From contig JAHIVL010000049.1 of the NCBI GenBank assembly GCA_018816485.1, positions 1-32,525 on the forward strand: a stretch of DNA of 32,525 nucleotides, read 5' to 3'. This DNA comes from Patescibacteria group bacterium (GTDB taxonomy: Bacteria; Patescibacteriota; Microgenomatia; UBA1400; PJMF01). Made by a program: the position numbers and the translations under genes. The number at the start of each line of letters is the position of its first letter. The stretch's first letter is position 1. The notes beneath the pieces were generated by a model, which made no database searches, was not told the origin of the DNA, and was given only the letters and a program-made list of their open reading frames with translations. Below, piece by piece: positions 15,712 to 23,474 of this stretch.

Positions 15712-16470
15712 ATGATAGTAACTCCTATAAAAACAGACATAGTCCATATCAATGATGACTTTTTTGTTTTTTTAGATAAGTTTGTTCCTAATGATCTTGA
15801 AAATAAGGTTCTAATTGTTACTTCCAAGGTATTGGCTCTTAGTGAGGGAAGTGTTGTTAAACCATCTGGAAATTTTAAAAATTCTAGTGATGAAATTCAT
15901 GAAATTGCAAAAAAAATTGTCGATCTTTACACCGAACCTCATTCATCAAAATATAATATTATGCTGACGATTATTCACAATACGTTGTTAATAAATGGTG
16001 GAATTGATAGTTCAAATTCGCAAGGTCATTATGCTTTGTTGCCAAAAGATCCATATAAATGGGCAAAAGATATTTGGGAGTACTTAAGGAAAAAGTATGA
16101 TCTCAAAAACTTTGGTGTAATTGTGACAGACAGCAAATCATTTCCTTTAAAATGGGGACGAGTTGGGACAGCTTTAGCATACTGTGGTTTTAAAGCATTA
16201 AATAATAAGATTGGTGAAAAAGATTTATTTGGCAGAAAAATTGAGATGACTCATGTTGGTGTTGCAGAAGGTATTGCTATAGCAGCAGTTTTAGAGATGG
16301 GTGAAGTTGCAGAAACTCAACCACTGTGTTTGGTTGAAGAAGTTAGCCAGATTGAGTTTGTCGATCATCTCGTGACTACAGAGGAAATTGAGGCTTTAAA
16401 TATTGATATTGAAAATGATGCCTATGCGCCAATTTTATTGAAGGTGGATTGGAGGCAAGGTAAAAGCTAA
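15712..16470 (+). CDS. CofE-like (F420-0:L-glutamate ligase family) amide ligase
   Basis: A 252-residue member of the F420_ligase family (PF01996). The recognizable blocks are VTPIKTDIV at the start, VLIVTSKVLALSEGSVV, NGGIDSSNSQGHYALLPKDP, FGVIVTDSKSFPLKWGRVGTALAYCGF, and EMTHVGVAEGIAIAA. In methanogens and actinobacteria CofE adds glutamate to F420-0 using GTP. No other F420 gene (CofC, CofD, CofG/H) is visible here, and such orphan CofE-like proteins recur in Patescibacteria genomes, so the real substrate may be another molecule. It is followed after 18 nt by the adenosyltransferase gene, likely one operon. Confidence 0.85.
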   Translation: MIVTPIKTDIVHINDDFFVFLDKFVPNDLENKVLIVTSKVLALSEGSVVKPSGNFKNSSDEIHEIAKKIVDLYTEPHSSKYNIMLTIIHNTLLINGGIDSSNSQGHYALLPKDPYKWAKDIWEYLRKKYDLKNFGVIVTDSKSFPLKWGRVGTALAYCGFKALNNKIGEKDLFGRKIEMTHVGVAEGIAIAAVLEMGEVAETQPLCLVEEVSQIEFVDHLVTTEEIEALNIDIENDAYAPILLKVDWRQGKS

Positions 16471-16488
16471 TAGAAATAAAGGAAATTT

Positions 16489-17061
16489 ATGTCCAAATTA
16501 ATCTCGGTTTCTACAAAAAAGGGTGATAAGGGTGAGAGCTATTTGATTGGTGGCAAGAAAATTCCCAAAAGTGATATTGTTTTTGAAGTATTGGGCACTT
16601 TAGATGAGCTAAATTCTCATTTAGGACTTGTTGTTGTAAAAATAAAAAGAAATCCTTCCCACGAGCTAGCAAAGAATGCAAATTTTTTGCAGGAGATACA
16701 AAATACCTTGTTTTATCTTGGGGCTCAGTTAGCAGGATCAACTAAAGAAAAGTTAAAAAAGCCACAGCTATCGAAACTAGAAAGAGAAGCAGATAAACTG
16801 CAAATAAAAATGGCAGATAACTGGATTGTAAAGTTTGTTTTGCCCGGTGGTACCGAACTAGGTGCTCATATAGATATCTCAAGAACTGTCAGTCGACGAC
16901 TAGAGAGATTGATTGTTGCTTTGTCAGAAAAAAAACCAGTTCCAGAACTTATTTTAAAGTATGTAAACAGGCTATCAGATTATCTTTTCATTCTTAGGTG
17001 CTTTGCAAATGATCGACTTAGCGTGGAAGAGAACCTGTTTGATTCTTCAAAATCTTTTTAA
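16489..17061 (+). CDS. PduO-type corrinoid adenosyltransferase family protein
   Basis: The 190-residue protein matches ATP:cob(I)alamin adenosyltransferases of the PduO type: KKGDKGESYLIGGKKIPKSD at the N-terminus (normally TxxGDxGxTxL), LGTLDELNSHLG, FVLPGGTELGAHIDISRTVSRRLERL, and YVNRLSDYLFILRCFAN. The arginine cluster for ATP and the LNSHLG/RLSDYLF surface are kept. The family transfers 5'-deoxyadenosyl from ATP to cob(I)alamin; no B12-dependent enzyme or B12 synthesis gene is present in the window. AAAGGA lies 7 nt before the ATG. It is likely co-transcribed with the CofE-like gene. GESYL in place of the usual G-T-T-x-L and the small size leave a little doubt about activity. Confidence 0.85.
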   Translation: MSKLISVSTKKGDKGESYLIGGKKIPKSDIVFEVLGTLDELNSHLGLVVVKIKRNPSHELAKNANFLQEIQNTLFYLGAQLAGSTKEKLKKPQLSKLEREADKLQIKMADNWIVKFVLPGGTELGAHIDISRTVSRRLERLIVALSEKKPVPELILKYVNRLSDYLFILRCFANDRLSVEENLFDSSKSF

Positions 17062-17167
17062 AAACAGATCAAAGTATATCTAAAAATATCAATCAACAAT
17101 AGTTATTATAAAAAATTAGCCGATTTTAGCCTGGTGTATAGGTAAATTTTTATAATTAAAACAATTG

Positions 17168-17188
17168 GCAGTCATATTGATTGACTGC
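17168..17188 (-). terminator. Hairpin terminator between lexA and the adenosyltransferase gene
   Basis: GCAGTCA and TGACTGC form a perfect 7-bp stem with a 7-nt loop. On the minus strand it is followed by CAATTGTTTTAATTAT, which suits termination of lexA. On the plus strand the downstream sequence is not T-rich. The remainder of 17062-17250 shows no gene. Confidence 0.55.
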
Positions 17189-17250
17189 TAACAAAATTAA
17201 CGAGAAATCGATTTAATTATCACTTTAAAAGAAAACAGCGTACTCTAAAC

Positions 17251-17871
17251 CTAATACTGAAACTTCCTAATTAACCCCACTACCCTACCCTGTATTTTAA
17301 CGTTAGTCGCATAAATTGGACTCATGCTTGAGTTTGCAGGTTCCAGCCTGATTCTTGTAACTTCCTTATAATATCTTTTTAGTGTAGCCAGACCATTATC
17401 TAGAAGTGCAACAACTATATCACCGTTGTTTACGTTGCTAGTTTCTTCGATTACAACATAATCACCTTCATCAATATGGTCTTCAATCATGGATTGTCCT
17501 TTTACCTGTAGGACATATGATCTTTTTTTGCCACTAATCATTTCTGGAGAAACCTTGAAGCTCGCGTTTGGATCGCTGTGAGGTTCAATTGGAGATCCAG
17601 CAGCGATAAACCCAAGGAAAGGAAGATCAATGCTTTCAGACATTTTTATAAATGTTCTGTCTAAGAGTTCGATTCCTCTAACAGCACCGTCATGTTTTCT
17701 AATTATCTTTTTTCTAACTAAAGCTTGTAAATGTTCGTGGACAGTTGCAAGTGATGACACTCCAATTGAGCCAGCAATTTCTTTTAATGTTGGAGAGTAG
17801 CCATTTTTTTGGATATATTGGGCAATAAAGTCAACAATTTGTCTTTGTCTTTTATACAGTGTTACTGCCAT
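17251..17871 (-). CDS. lexA: LexA SOS repressor
   Basis: The 206-residue protein has an N-terminal winged helix (YSPTLKEIAGSIGVSSLATVHEHLQALVRKKII) and a C-terminal autoprotease. The cleavage site is A91-G92 in GFIAAGSP, the nucleophile is S127 (GQSMIEDHIDEGD), and the general base is K165 (LATLKRYY). RecA-stimulated self-cleavage should therefore be possible. The start ATG has AAAGGA five bases upstream. The promoter region carries two palindromes that may be its own operators. The genes around it are the three uvr genes and the glycolytic pair eno-gpmI, but the uvr promoters do not show the same palindromes. Confidence 0.95.
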   Translation of the reverse strand: MAVTLYKRQRQIVDFIAQYIQKNGYSPTLKEIAGSIGVSSLATVHEHLQALVRKKIIRKHDGAVRGIELLDRTFIKMSESIDLPFLGFIAAGSPIEPHSDPNASFKVSPEMISGKKRSYVLQVKGQSMIEDHIDEGDYVVIEETSNVNNGDIVVALLDNGLATLKRYYKEVTRIRLEPANSSMSPIYATNVKIQGRVVGLIRKFQY

Positions 17872-17884
17872 AATGATCCTTTTT

Positions 17885-17931
17885 GAAGTATTGAAGTACT
17901 TCTAGTATTGTTTCGGGCGTATATTTCCCGA
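17885..17931 (-). promoter_or_regulatory. Palindromes upstream of lexA, candidate LexA operators
   Basis: GAAGTACTTC at 17893-17902 is a perfect 10-bp palindrome, with a further GAAGTA half-site 8 bp away at 17885. A second inverted repeat, TTCGGG-N8-CCCGAA, covers 17912-17931. Both lie 14-61 nt upstream of the lexA start, where an autoregulatory operator is expected. Neither matches the E. coli (CTG-N10-CAG) or Bacillus (GAAC-N4-GTTC) SOS boxes. Confidence 0.45.
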
Positions 17932-18021
17932 AGTAAGTACAGCATAACCGAAGCTAGTACGAATGGACAACTAGATATTAGTATTATTAAATATATCAAA
18001 CTATGGAAGATAATTTAAAGT

Positions 18022-19821
18022 CTAAATTAGGGCTCTACCCGTCATTGATGAAGGTTTCGAAATTCCTAAGATTTTTAGCATTGTTGGAGCGATATCGGCT
18101 AAGATCCCTGTTGGAAGCATTGCGGATTGTCCCATGTATTGTTTACCTATTATCATAAGTGGCACAGGATATGTGGAGTGTTCCGTGTCAATCTCACCGG
18201 TATCATTGTTAATCATTTCCTCAACATTGCCATGATCAGCAGTAATTAGTACGACACCTCCCTTTGCAGTCACATGATTAACAATTTTTCCCACAACCTC
18301 ATCAACAATTTCGCAAGCTTTGACTGCTGCATCAAAGTTCCCGGTATGTCCAACCATGTCTCCATTACAAATGTTCGAGATAATAACATCGCACTCATCT
18401 TTATCAATTCTTTTAATCATTTCATCCGCAATTTCATACGCGCTCATCTCTGGAGCTTGATCATAAGACTTGACGCCCTTAGAAGGGATGATAACTCGAT
18501 CTTCTCCTGGGTACATAATCTCTTCTTGGCCGTTCATATAATAGGTTACGAAACGCTCTTTTTCTGTTTCTGTAGTTCTGAGTTGTCTCAGACCATTATC
18601 TGCCAAAACTTTACAGAGAGGGTTTTTAATATTCTGTGGTGGAAAAGCAATGTCTGCCGGCAATCCATCCTCGTATCTGGTCATTGTTGTGAAGTATAAG
18701 TTTTCTAATTTTACTTTCCTATCAAATGTTTCAATATCAACTATTTCTTTTTGAATATTTGTCTTGTTATATTTTTCTGAATATGGATCAAAAGCTTCAT
18801 GCTTAATTCCGGTTTCAAAGTCTGGCATGATGAAGGCTCTAGTAAGTTCTCTCGGTCTATCAATACGGTAATTAAAAAATATTACAGCATCATTATTTTT
18901 AATTACTCGATGAGTGCCATCTTCATCACAGATGTTTATCGGTTCAATAAATTCATCGGTCACACCTTTGTTATATTGCGCTTTCATAGCATAGATAGGA
19001 TCAGTAGTACAAGCATCTTCATTTCCAATAGTGAGGGCGTCATACGATTTCTCGATTCTTTCCCAACGTTTATCTCTATCCATAGCAAAAAATCTGCCCA
19101 TCAAGGTTGCAATTTTTCCAACGCCAAAAATTTTGCAGTTATCTATTATTTGTTGGACATAGTTGATGCCTGAGGTTGGTGGCGAATCTCTGCCATCGGT
19201 AAATCCATGGATCATCACATTTGTCACCTCTTGTTGTTTGCATAAATTAAGCAGGGCATATAGATGTTCGATATTTGAGTGAACACCACCAGCTCCAATG
19301 AGACCCATTAGGTGGAGTGTCGAGTTATTTTTTTTTGAATGATTAATTGCGTTTAGAAGTGCCTCATTTTGATAAAAAGAACCATTGGCAATAGATGTGT
19401 TTATTCTTGGCAGATCTTGATAAACAATATGTCCAGCTCCGATATTCAGATGTCCAGTTTCGGTATTACCATCTTCACCTCTGGGAAGTCCAACTGCTTC
19501 GCCACTTGCTGTAAGTTGTGTATGGGGGAATGAAAGCCAATATTTATCCATGTTTGGAGTATTTGCTTTAACGATGGCATTACCTGCGTTATCTGGTCCT
19601 ATTCCCCAACCATCTAATATTAATAAAGCAACGGGTTTTGGTCCTGTATAGCTTGCTCTAGGAGCGGAATCATTAAAAGGCAAACTAGATAAAATTGGTT
19701 GCGATGATCTGGTTGGAGTTACGTTATCAACTTGTGGAACGGCACTGTTTATTTCTGCGGTAGTAACTTTAAATTGACTTGAGAGCATGGAAATTGGAAC
19801 TTTGTTTTGGGAATCATTCAT
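18022..19821 (-). CDS. gpmI: Cofactor-independent phosphoglycerate mutase with Ser-to-Thr at the phosphorylated residue
   Basis: The enzyme converts 3- to 2-phosphoglycerate. Family motifs are clear: VALLILDGWGIG, GAGGVHSNIEHLY, HGFTDGRDSPP, GRFFAMDRDKRWER, IFFNYRIDR, TETEKERFVTYYMNG, NGDMVGHTG, ITADHGNVE and TEHSTYPVP. Metal ligands and phosphate-binding Arg/Lys residues are kept. The motif that normally reads GNSEVGH is GNTETGH, so the nucleophile that carries the phospho group is Thr120 (codon ACC). About 60 low-complexity residues precede the conserved start, making it 599 instead of about 510; a TTG near residue 47 is an alternative start. It overlaps the end of eno by 8 nt (ATGAATGA) and must be co-translated with it. 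Confidence 0.93.
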   Translation of the reverse strand: MNDSQNKVPISMLSSQFKVTTAEINSAVPQVDNVTPTRSSQPILSSLPFNDSAPRASYTGPKPVALLILDGWGIGPDNAGNAIVKANTPNMDKYWLSFPHTQLTASGEAVGLPRGEDGNTETGHLNIGAGHIVYQDLPRINTSIANGSFYQNEALLNAINHSKKNNSTLHLMGLIGAGGVHSNIEHLYALLNLCKQQEVTNVMIHGFTDGRDSPPTSGINYVQQIIDNCKIFGVGKIATLMGRFFAMDRDKRWERIEKSYDALTIGNEDACTTDPIYAMKAQYNKGVTDEFIEPINICDEDGTHRVIKNNDAVIFFNYRIDRPRELTRAFIMPDFETGIKHEAFDPYSEKYNKTNIQKEIVDIETFDRKVKLENLYFTTMTRYEDGLPADIAFPPQNIKNPLCKVLADNGLRQLRTTETEKERFVTYYMNGQEEIMYPGEDRVIIPSKGVKSYDQAPEMSAYEIADEMIKRIDKDECDVIISNICNGDMVGHTGNFDAAVKACEIVDEVVGKIVNHVTAKGGVVLITADHGNVEEMINNDTGEIDTEHSTYPVPLMIIGKQYMGQSAMLPTGILADIAPTMLKILGISKPSSMTGRALI

Positions 19822-21118
19822 TTGGGTTTACAGTGTTATTTTTTACTTTGTTTGCGTTTGTATCACTTTGTTTTATTTCAAAATCAATTTGAGCTAGGCG
19901 ATTATATTTAGCAACTCTTTCTCCCCTATTTGGCGGTCCAAATTTTGTGTAATCTGCTCCAACCCCAACGGCAAAATCAGCAATAAAATCATCATTTGTT
20001 TCGCCACTTCTATGCGACATGACTATCTGCCATCCAGCTTCTTTGGCTGCTTTGATGACTTCTATTGTTTCACTTATAGTACCGGTTTGATTTGGTTTTA
20101 CTAGAATCGTATTACAAGTTTTTTCGAGAATTGCTTTTTGAACCTTATTCAAATTGGTAGCTAAAAAACTATCTCCGACAATTTTGGTTGTTTCGCCAAG
20201 ATCGGCGGTAAGCTTTGCCCATGAAGCTAAATCATCTTCTTGAAATGGATCTTCAATTAAGAATACATGATACAGACTCCTGATTTTTTTATAAAACTCT
20301 ATCAATTCTTCGCTTGAATAAGGTTGAGACTTATCTCTGAGTTTATATTTTCCATTACTAAAAAGTTGTTCTGCAGCAACATCAACTCCGAAAAATATAT
20401 CTTGTGCAAAGGTGTATGGGGTTGTTTTAATTGTTTCTATTAATATTTCAAAAACATCAGTATTACTATATAAATTTGGAGTAAATCCTCCTACAATTCC
20501 TGTGGAATGAGTTGCTCCTTTTAAGATTAGAATTTCTTCAATTTTTTGACGAAGTGTGACAGCCATATCCAAAGATTTACTGAAATTTATGTGGCTTGCT
20601 GGAATCATTTGAAATTCTTGAATATCAAGATTATCAGCACCATGTTCTCCTCCGTTGATCATTGTGTAAATACAACTAGGAATATTAAGCTGAGCTGTTA
20701 GTTGATATTTTTTCTCAATGTAATAGTAAAGTGGGACGTTTAAACTAATGGCTCCTGCTTTTAAGATTGCTTGTGAGGTAGCTAAAATTGCGTTAGATCC
20801 AAGATGAGACTTATTTTCAGTGCCATCAAGATCTACCAATATTTGATCAATCACGGTTTGTTCTGTTGGATCTTTGCCTATTATATTTTTGGAAATAATG
20901 GTGTTAATGTTATTTACTGCGTTGAGAACGCCTTTCCCAAGCATTCTACTCATGTCTTCATCTTTGAGTTCGAGTGCTTCGTATTTACCTACAGAGGTAC
21001 CGGTTGGAACACTGGTTACAATTACAGCTCCAGTGTCAAGCCAGAGGGCGCATTCAATAGTTGGTATTCCCCTTGAATCAAGAATTTCTCTTGCGTAGAT
21101 TCCTTCGATTTTTGCCAT
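19814..21118 (-). CDS. eno: Enolase with Val in place of the catalytic Glu209
   Basis: The 434-residue protein aligns along the full enolase length and even keeps E. coli-like numbering: S42 loop (VPTGTSVGKYEALE), H159 (NGGEHGAD), E168 (IQEFQM), metal ligands D246, E289, D316, base K341 (LVKPNQTGT), H369 (SHRSGET) and K392. The one break is the motif normally written VGDEGGFAP, which here is TGIVGGFTP: D208 and the catalytic E209 are Ile and Val (ATT GTA). E209 works with the leaving hydroxide in 2-phosphoglycerate dehydration and is nearly invariant. The gene is first in an eno-gpmI unit and is preceded by a CATAAT box 9 nt from the ATG. Residues after ~415 are a polar tail. Confidence 0.93.
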   Translation of the reverse strand: MAKIEGIYAREILDSRGIPTIECALWLDTGAVIVTSVPTGTSVGKYEALELKDEDMSRMLGKGVLNAVNNINTIISKNIIGKDPTEQTVIDQILVDLDGTENKSHLGSNAILATSQAILKAGAISLNVPLYYYIEKKYQLTAQLNIPSCIYTMINGGEHGADNLDIQEFQMIPASHINFSKSLDMAVTLRQKIEEILILKGATHSTGIVGGFTPNLYSNTDVFEILIETIKTTPYTFAQDIFFGVDVAAEQLFSNGKYKLRDKSQPYSSEELIEFYKKIRSLYHVFLIEDPFQEDDLASWAKLTADLGETTKIVGDSFLATNLNKVQKAILEKTCNTILVKPNQTGTISETIEVIKAAKEAGWQIVMSHRSGETNDDFIADFAVGVGADYTKFGPPNRGERVAKYNRLAQIDFEIKQSDTNANKVKNNTVNPNE

Positions 21119-21130
21119 ATAAACTACATT

Positions 21131-21298
21131 ATGAAATTACTTTTTTTTTCTATATTAATAATACACTTTTTTATAGTTGTTGTAACCTTGCTATTAATAA
21201 TGATTGCCTCGATACTTTATGATAGCGTATATTGTTACCTTTGTGAAATTATCAAGTTAATGTATACTAAAAACTACTATGCAACGAGGAATTGTTAG
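21131..21298 (+). CDS. Possible 55-residue single-pass membrane peptide
   Basis: From ATG 21131 a frame runs to TAG 21298: MKLLFFSILIIHFFIVVVTL then more hydrophobic residues and a polar tail with three cysteines. A TATAAA box ends 7 nt before the ATG, the same geometry as for the leaderless genes here. It overlaps the next gene's first 20 nt in another frame. AT-rich spacer DNA often gives hydrophobic translations by chance, so this is a tentative call. Confidence 0.25.
   Translation: MKLLFFSILIIHFFIVVVTLLLIMIASILYDSVYCYLCEIIKLMYTKNYYATRNC
21241..21268 (+). promoter_or_regulatory. Promoter of the small unknown gene
   Basis: TTGTGA (21241-21246), a 16-nt spacer, then TATACT (21263-21268) that ends 10 nt before ATG 21279. 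The leader would be only a few nucleotides long and contains no Shine-Dalgarno sequence. Confidence 0.55.
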
Positions 21299-21575
21299 TT
21301 TTACTAACCTAGAATTGAAAGTACTTCATGATTTAGTCAGTTCTCAGGGTTGTCAAAACAGAGCTCTATTGGATAAGATTTCTCCTGTTGTTTCTACTGT
21401 AGCTTCAAATGATCCACTTAAAGAATATGATGTTTTAGTTAGCGAAAATGAAGCTGAAATAATTCTCGATTGTATGCCTATGCTAAATAAAGACGATGAT
21501 CCTGATTTAGTAAATGCCAGAATTAAGATTCAACAATTTTTGGCTAAATCTCGATTCCCTGAGTCATCTTCTTGA
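21279..21575 (+). CDS. Small soluble protein of unknown function
   Basis: A 98-residue, mainly helical, acidic protein (MQRGIVSFTNLELKVLHDLV...). There is no signal peptide or membrane segment and no motif I recognise. Two cysteines (C25, C65) are not in a metal-binding spacing. Its own promoter is well placed, and the last 32 nt overlap the convergent SIS isomerase gene. Real coding is supported by length, promoter and codon use like the neighbours; the function is unknown. Confidence 0.6.
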   Translation: MQRGIVSFTNLELKVLHDLVSSQGCQNRALLDKISPVVSTVASNDPLKEYDVLVSENEAEIILDCMPMLNKDDDPDLVNARIKIQQFLAKSRFPESSS

Positions 21576-22659
21576 GATCTATTTTGAAACTTTCAACAAA
21601 TGGAATTGGACTTGGGTTTATTCCTTCGAGCATGGCTAGATAAAATCCTGTAAAGCCAAATAAAGTAAGCATTTCAAAAACTTGTTCAATTTTTGTTTGG
21701 GCTTTGATTGGAATAGCCAAGGTATCGATCTCATTATCATCGACAATTTTTTGTGTTAATTGCATTCTAATTATATTTTTTGGATGATACAACATTGATT
21801 GCACAAAAATAAAAATATGATTACTTGCATTACTATTTGGATATCTTAAGCCTTCGAGAAGATGGTGGTCCATTTCAGGAACTACTTTATAGTCAACAAA
21901 TGCTTTTGCATTTTCATTATGCTGATTAGCACTGACGTGAGCCACTCCCTCCAGAAAATCTGAAACAACAAAAACCGGCCTGCGGTCTAGTAGCATGAAC
22001 GCAAGAGTTTTGGCCGGATTTTCTTCACCAAGAACTTCAACCTTACATTCTTCGATTTGTTTATTAATTGTATCTATAACAGCTTCAATTTGCTGATCGG
22101 TGACAGAAATTACTCCTGCTTTTGACAGAAGTCCAATCATTCCAAACACTGCATAGCCGATAGCCATTCTTGGTTGATTTGAGGGATTAAATTTTGGATT
22201 TATTTTATAGAAAGCGTAATGGTTTTCGTTGGCAATTTCTTCAAGAGTTCCTCCTGCAGCAATCACCATTATTTGCGCATTTTTTTGTTTAGCTTGTTCA
22301 GCACAAGCCACGACTTCTTCTGTCGTACCGGAATAACTTGAGAGTACAACTAATGTATTTTCATTTACAAAACCTGGCAATGTGTAGTCATTGACAAAAT
22401 CTAGAGGGACTTTTAATTCATCTTTAAATAAGTGTTTGATTACGTCTGCTCCTAGACCTGAGCCACCCATTCCTGAAATAATCACATTTCTTATTTCCGC
22501 CGTAGGTGTAAACTCAATTGATTTTGTATCATTCCAAGAATGATTAATTTGATTGCCGAGTTCTTCAATCGAACTCATCATGTTTTCAAGGTCTAGTTTA
22601 GCAATTTCTTCTCTAGAATCTATAATTGAATTTTTAGTTGTATTTTCATTTATCTGCAT
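21544..22659 (-). CDS. SIS-domain glucose/mannose-6-phosphate isomerase (bifunctional PGI/PMI family)
   Basis: The 371-residue protein has two SIS domains. The first holds IISGMGGSGLGADVI and SSYSGTTEEVV (phosphosugar-binding Ser/Thr loop); the second has SANQHNENAKAF and PEMDHHLLEGL, which correspond to the catalytic Glu and His of PGI/PMI enzymes such as those of Pyrobaculum and Aeropyrum. It should interconvert glucose-6-P or mannose-6-P with fructose-6-P. It is the last gene of the phosphohexomutase operon: its ATG directly follows the HAD stop (TAA ATG) and a very strong GAGGAGGAG lies 8 nt upstream inside the HAD gene, so it may be translated more than its upstream partner. Confidence 0.87.
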   Translation of the reverse strand: MQINENTTKNSIIDSREEIAKLDLENMMSSIEELGNQINHSWNDTKSIEFTPTAEIRNVIISGMGGSGLGADVIKHLFKDELKVPLDFVNDYTLPGFVNENTLVVLSSYSGTTEEVVACAEQAKQKNAQIMVIAAGGTLEEIANENHYAFYKINPKFNPSNQPRMAIGYAVFGMIGLLSKAGVISVTDQQIEAVIDTINKQIEECKVEVLGEENPAKTLAFMLLDRRPVFVVSDFLEGVAHVSANQHNENAKAFVDYKVVPEMDHHLLEGLRYPNSNASNHIFIFVQSMLYHPKNIIRMQLTQKIVDDNEIDTLAIPIKAQTKIEQVFEMLTLFGFTGFYLAMLEGINPSPIPFVESFKIDLKKMTQGIEI

Positions 22660-23466
22660 TTATAAGTCTCCTCCTCGAATAATTTTTATTAGATATTTTG
22701 CCAGCGAGTTATTGTCTATGTGACCAATTACTCTGTCAGCTATTTCTTTGATTTCTGCAACTGAGTTTCCCATTGCTACTTTAAAGCCACACGCTTGTAG
22801 AAATTCCATGTCATTCAAGCTGTCGCCAAACCCAATGATTTTTTCTGGGGGAACCCCAGTGTACTTTGACCACTTTTTAAGAGTAGTCGATTTATTTATT
22901 CCTTTCGGGGTTATATCGATATAAGGATTTCCAAAATTATCGTTCATTTTTTTATAAGAAAGATTAGCGTTTTCAATATAACTAAGAGCTTCATTATTTG
23001 GTTTGGGTATGTAAACAGCTCCAACCCCGTCATTACTCATTTCATTTAGATTTTTAGCAATTACATCCCAAGTATCTTTTTTTAATTGTGTAAGTATTGG
23101 ATCCATTGAGTATAAGGCATCATTTTTAAAGAAAACTGCTAGCATTTTATTTTTGTTTATATACTCTCTTAAGTTTTTAATAGTGTCTGTTTCAATTGAT
23201 TTTTCCCAAAGAACTTCTCCTTTTGAGTTTATTAGTCGTGAGCCACCAGTTGTAATATGCAACGAATTTTCCGGAAAAAGAGAAAGAATTTTATTTATTA
23301 AATTTGGTGTGCCCCTACCAGAACATACTCCAATTAAGAAACCTTTTTTACGTAATTCGTGAAGTGCTTCTAATGTTTCAGTTGAAATATTACGTTTAGT
23401 ATCAGTCAAAGTTCTGTCGATATCAAAAAGTAATGCTTTAAAATCTGAAAGTTTTTTATTGCTCAT
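22660..23466 (-). CDS. HAD-IIB (Cof-type) phosphatase
   Basis: The 268-residue protein has the HAD motifs FDIDRTLTD (motif I; the usual DxDGT has Gly replaced by Arg), GVCSGRG (motif II), a Lys in INKSTTLKKW (motif III) and GFGDSLNDMEFL (motif IV). The long middle cap places it in the Cof/HAD-IIB group, often sugar-phosphate phosphatases. It lies between a sugar nucleotidyltransferase-like gene and a sugar-phosphate isomerase, so a phosphosugar substrate (phosphomannomutase-like HAD enzymes also belong here) is likely. The codons for its last residues contain the Shine-Dalgarno of the next gene. Confidence 0.85.
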   Translation of the reverse strand: MSNKKLSDFKALLFDIDRTLTDTKRNISTETLEALHELRKKGFLIGVCSGRGTPNLINKILSLFPENSLHITTGGSRLINSKGEVLWEKSIETDTIKNLREYINKNKMLAVFFKNDALYSMDPILTQLKKDTWDVIAKNLNEMSNDGVGAVYIPKPNNEALSYIENANLSYKKMNDNFGNPYIDITPKGINKSTTLKKWSKYTGVPPEKIIGFGDSLNDMEFLQACGFKVAMGNSVAEIKEIADRVIGHIDNNSLAKYLIKIIRGGDL

Positions 23467-23474
23467 TTTTTTAT

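Noticed and set aside
19814..21118. Alternative genetic code (TGA as Gly) as in some Patescibacteria
   Set aside because: Several genes, including eno and the glycosidase-like gene, end at TGA at the expected position, and no conserved motif needs TGA readthrough.
21317..21327. GAAAGTACTTC resembling the lexA palindrome
   Set aside because: It lies inside the coding region of the small unknown gene, has an extra base, and is explained by codons for Lys-Val-Leu.
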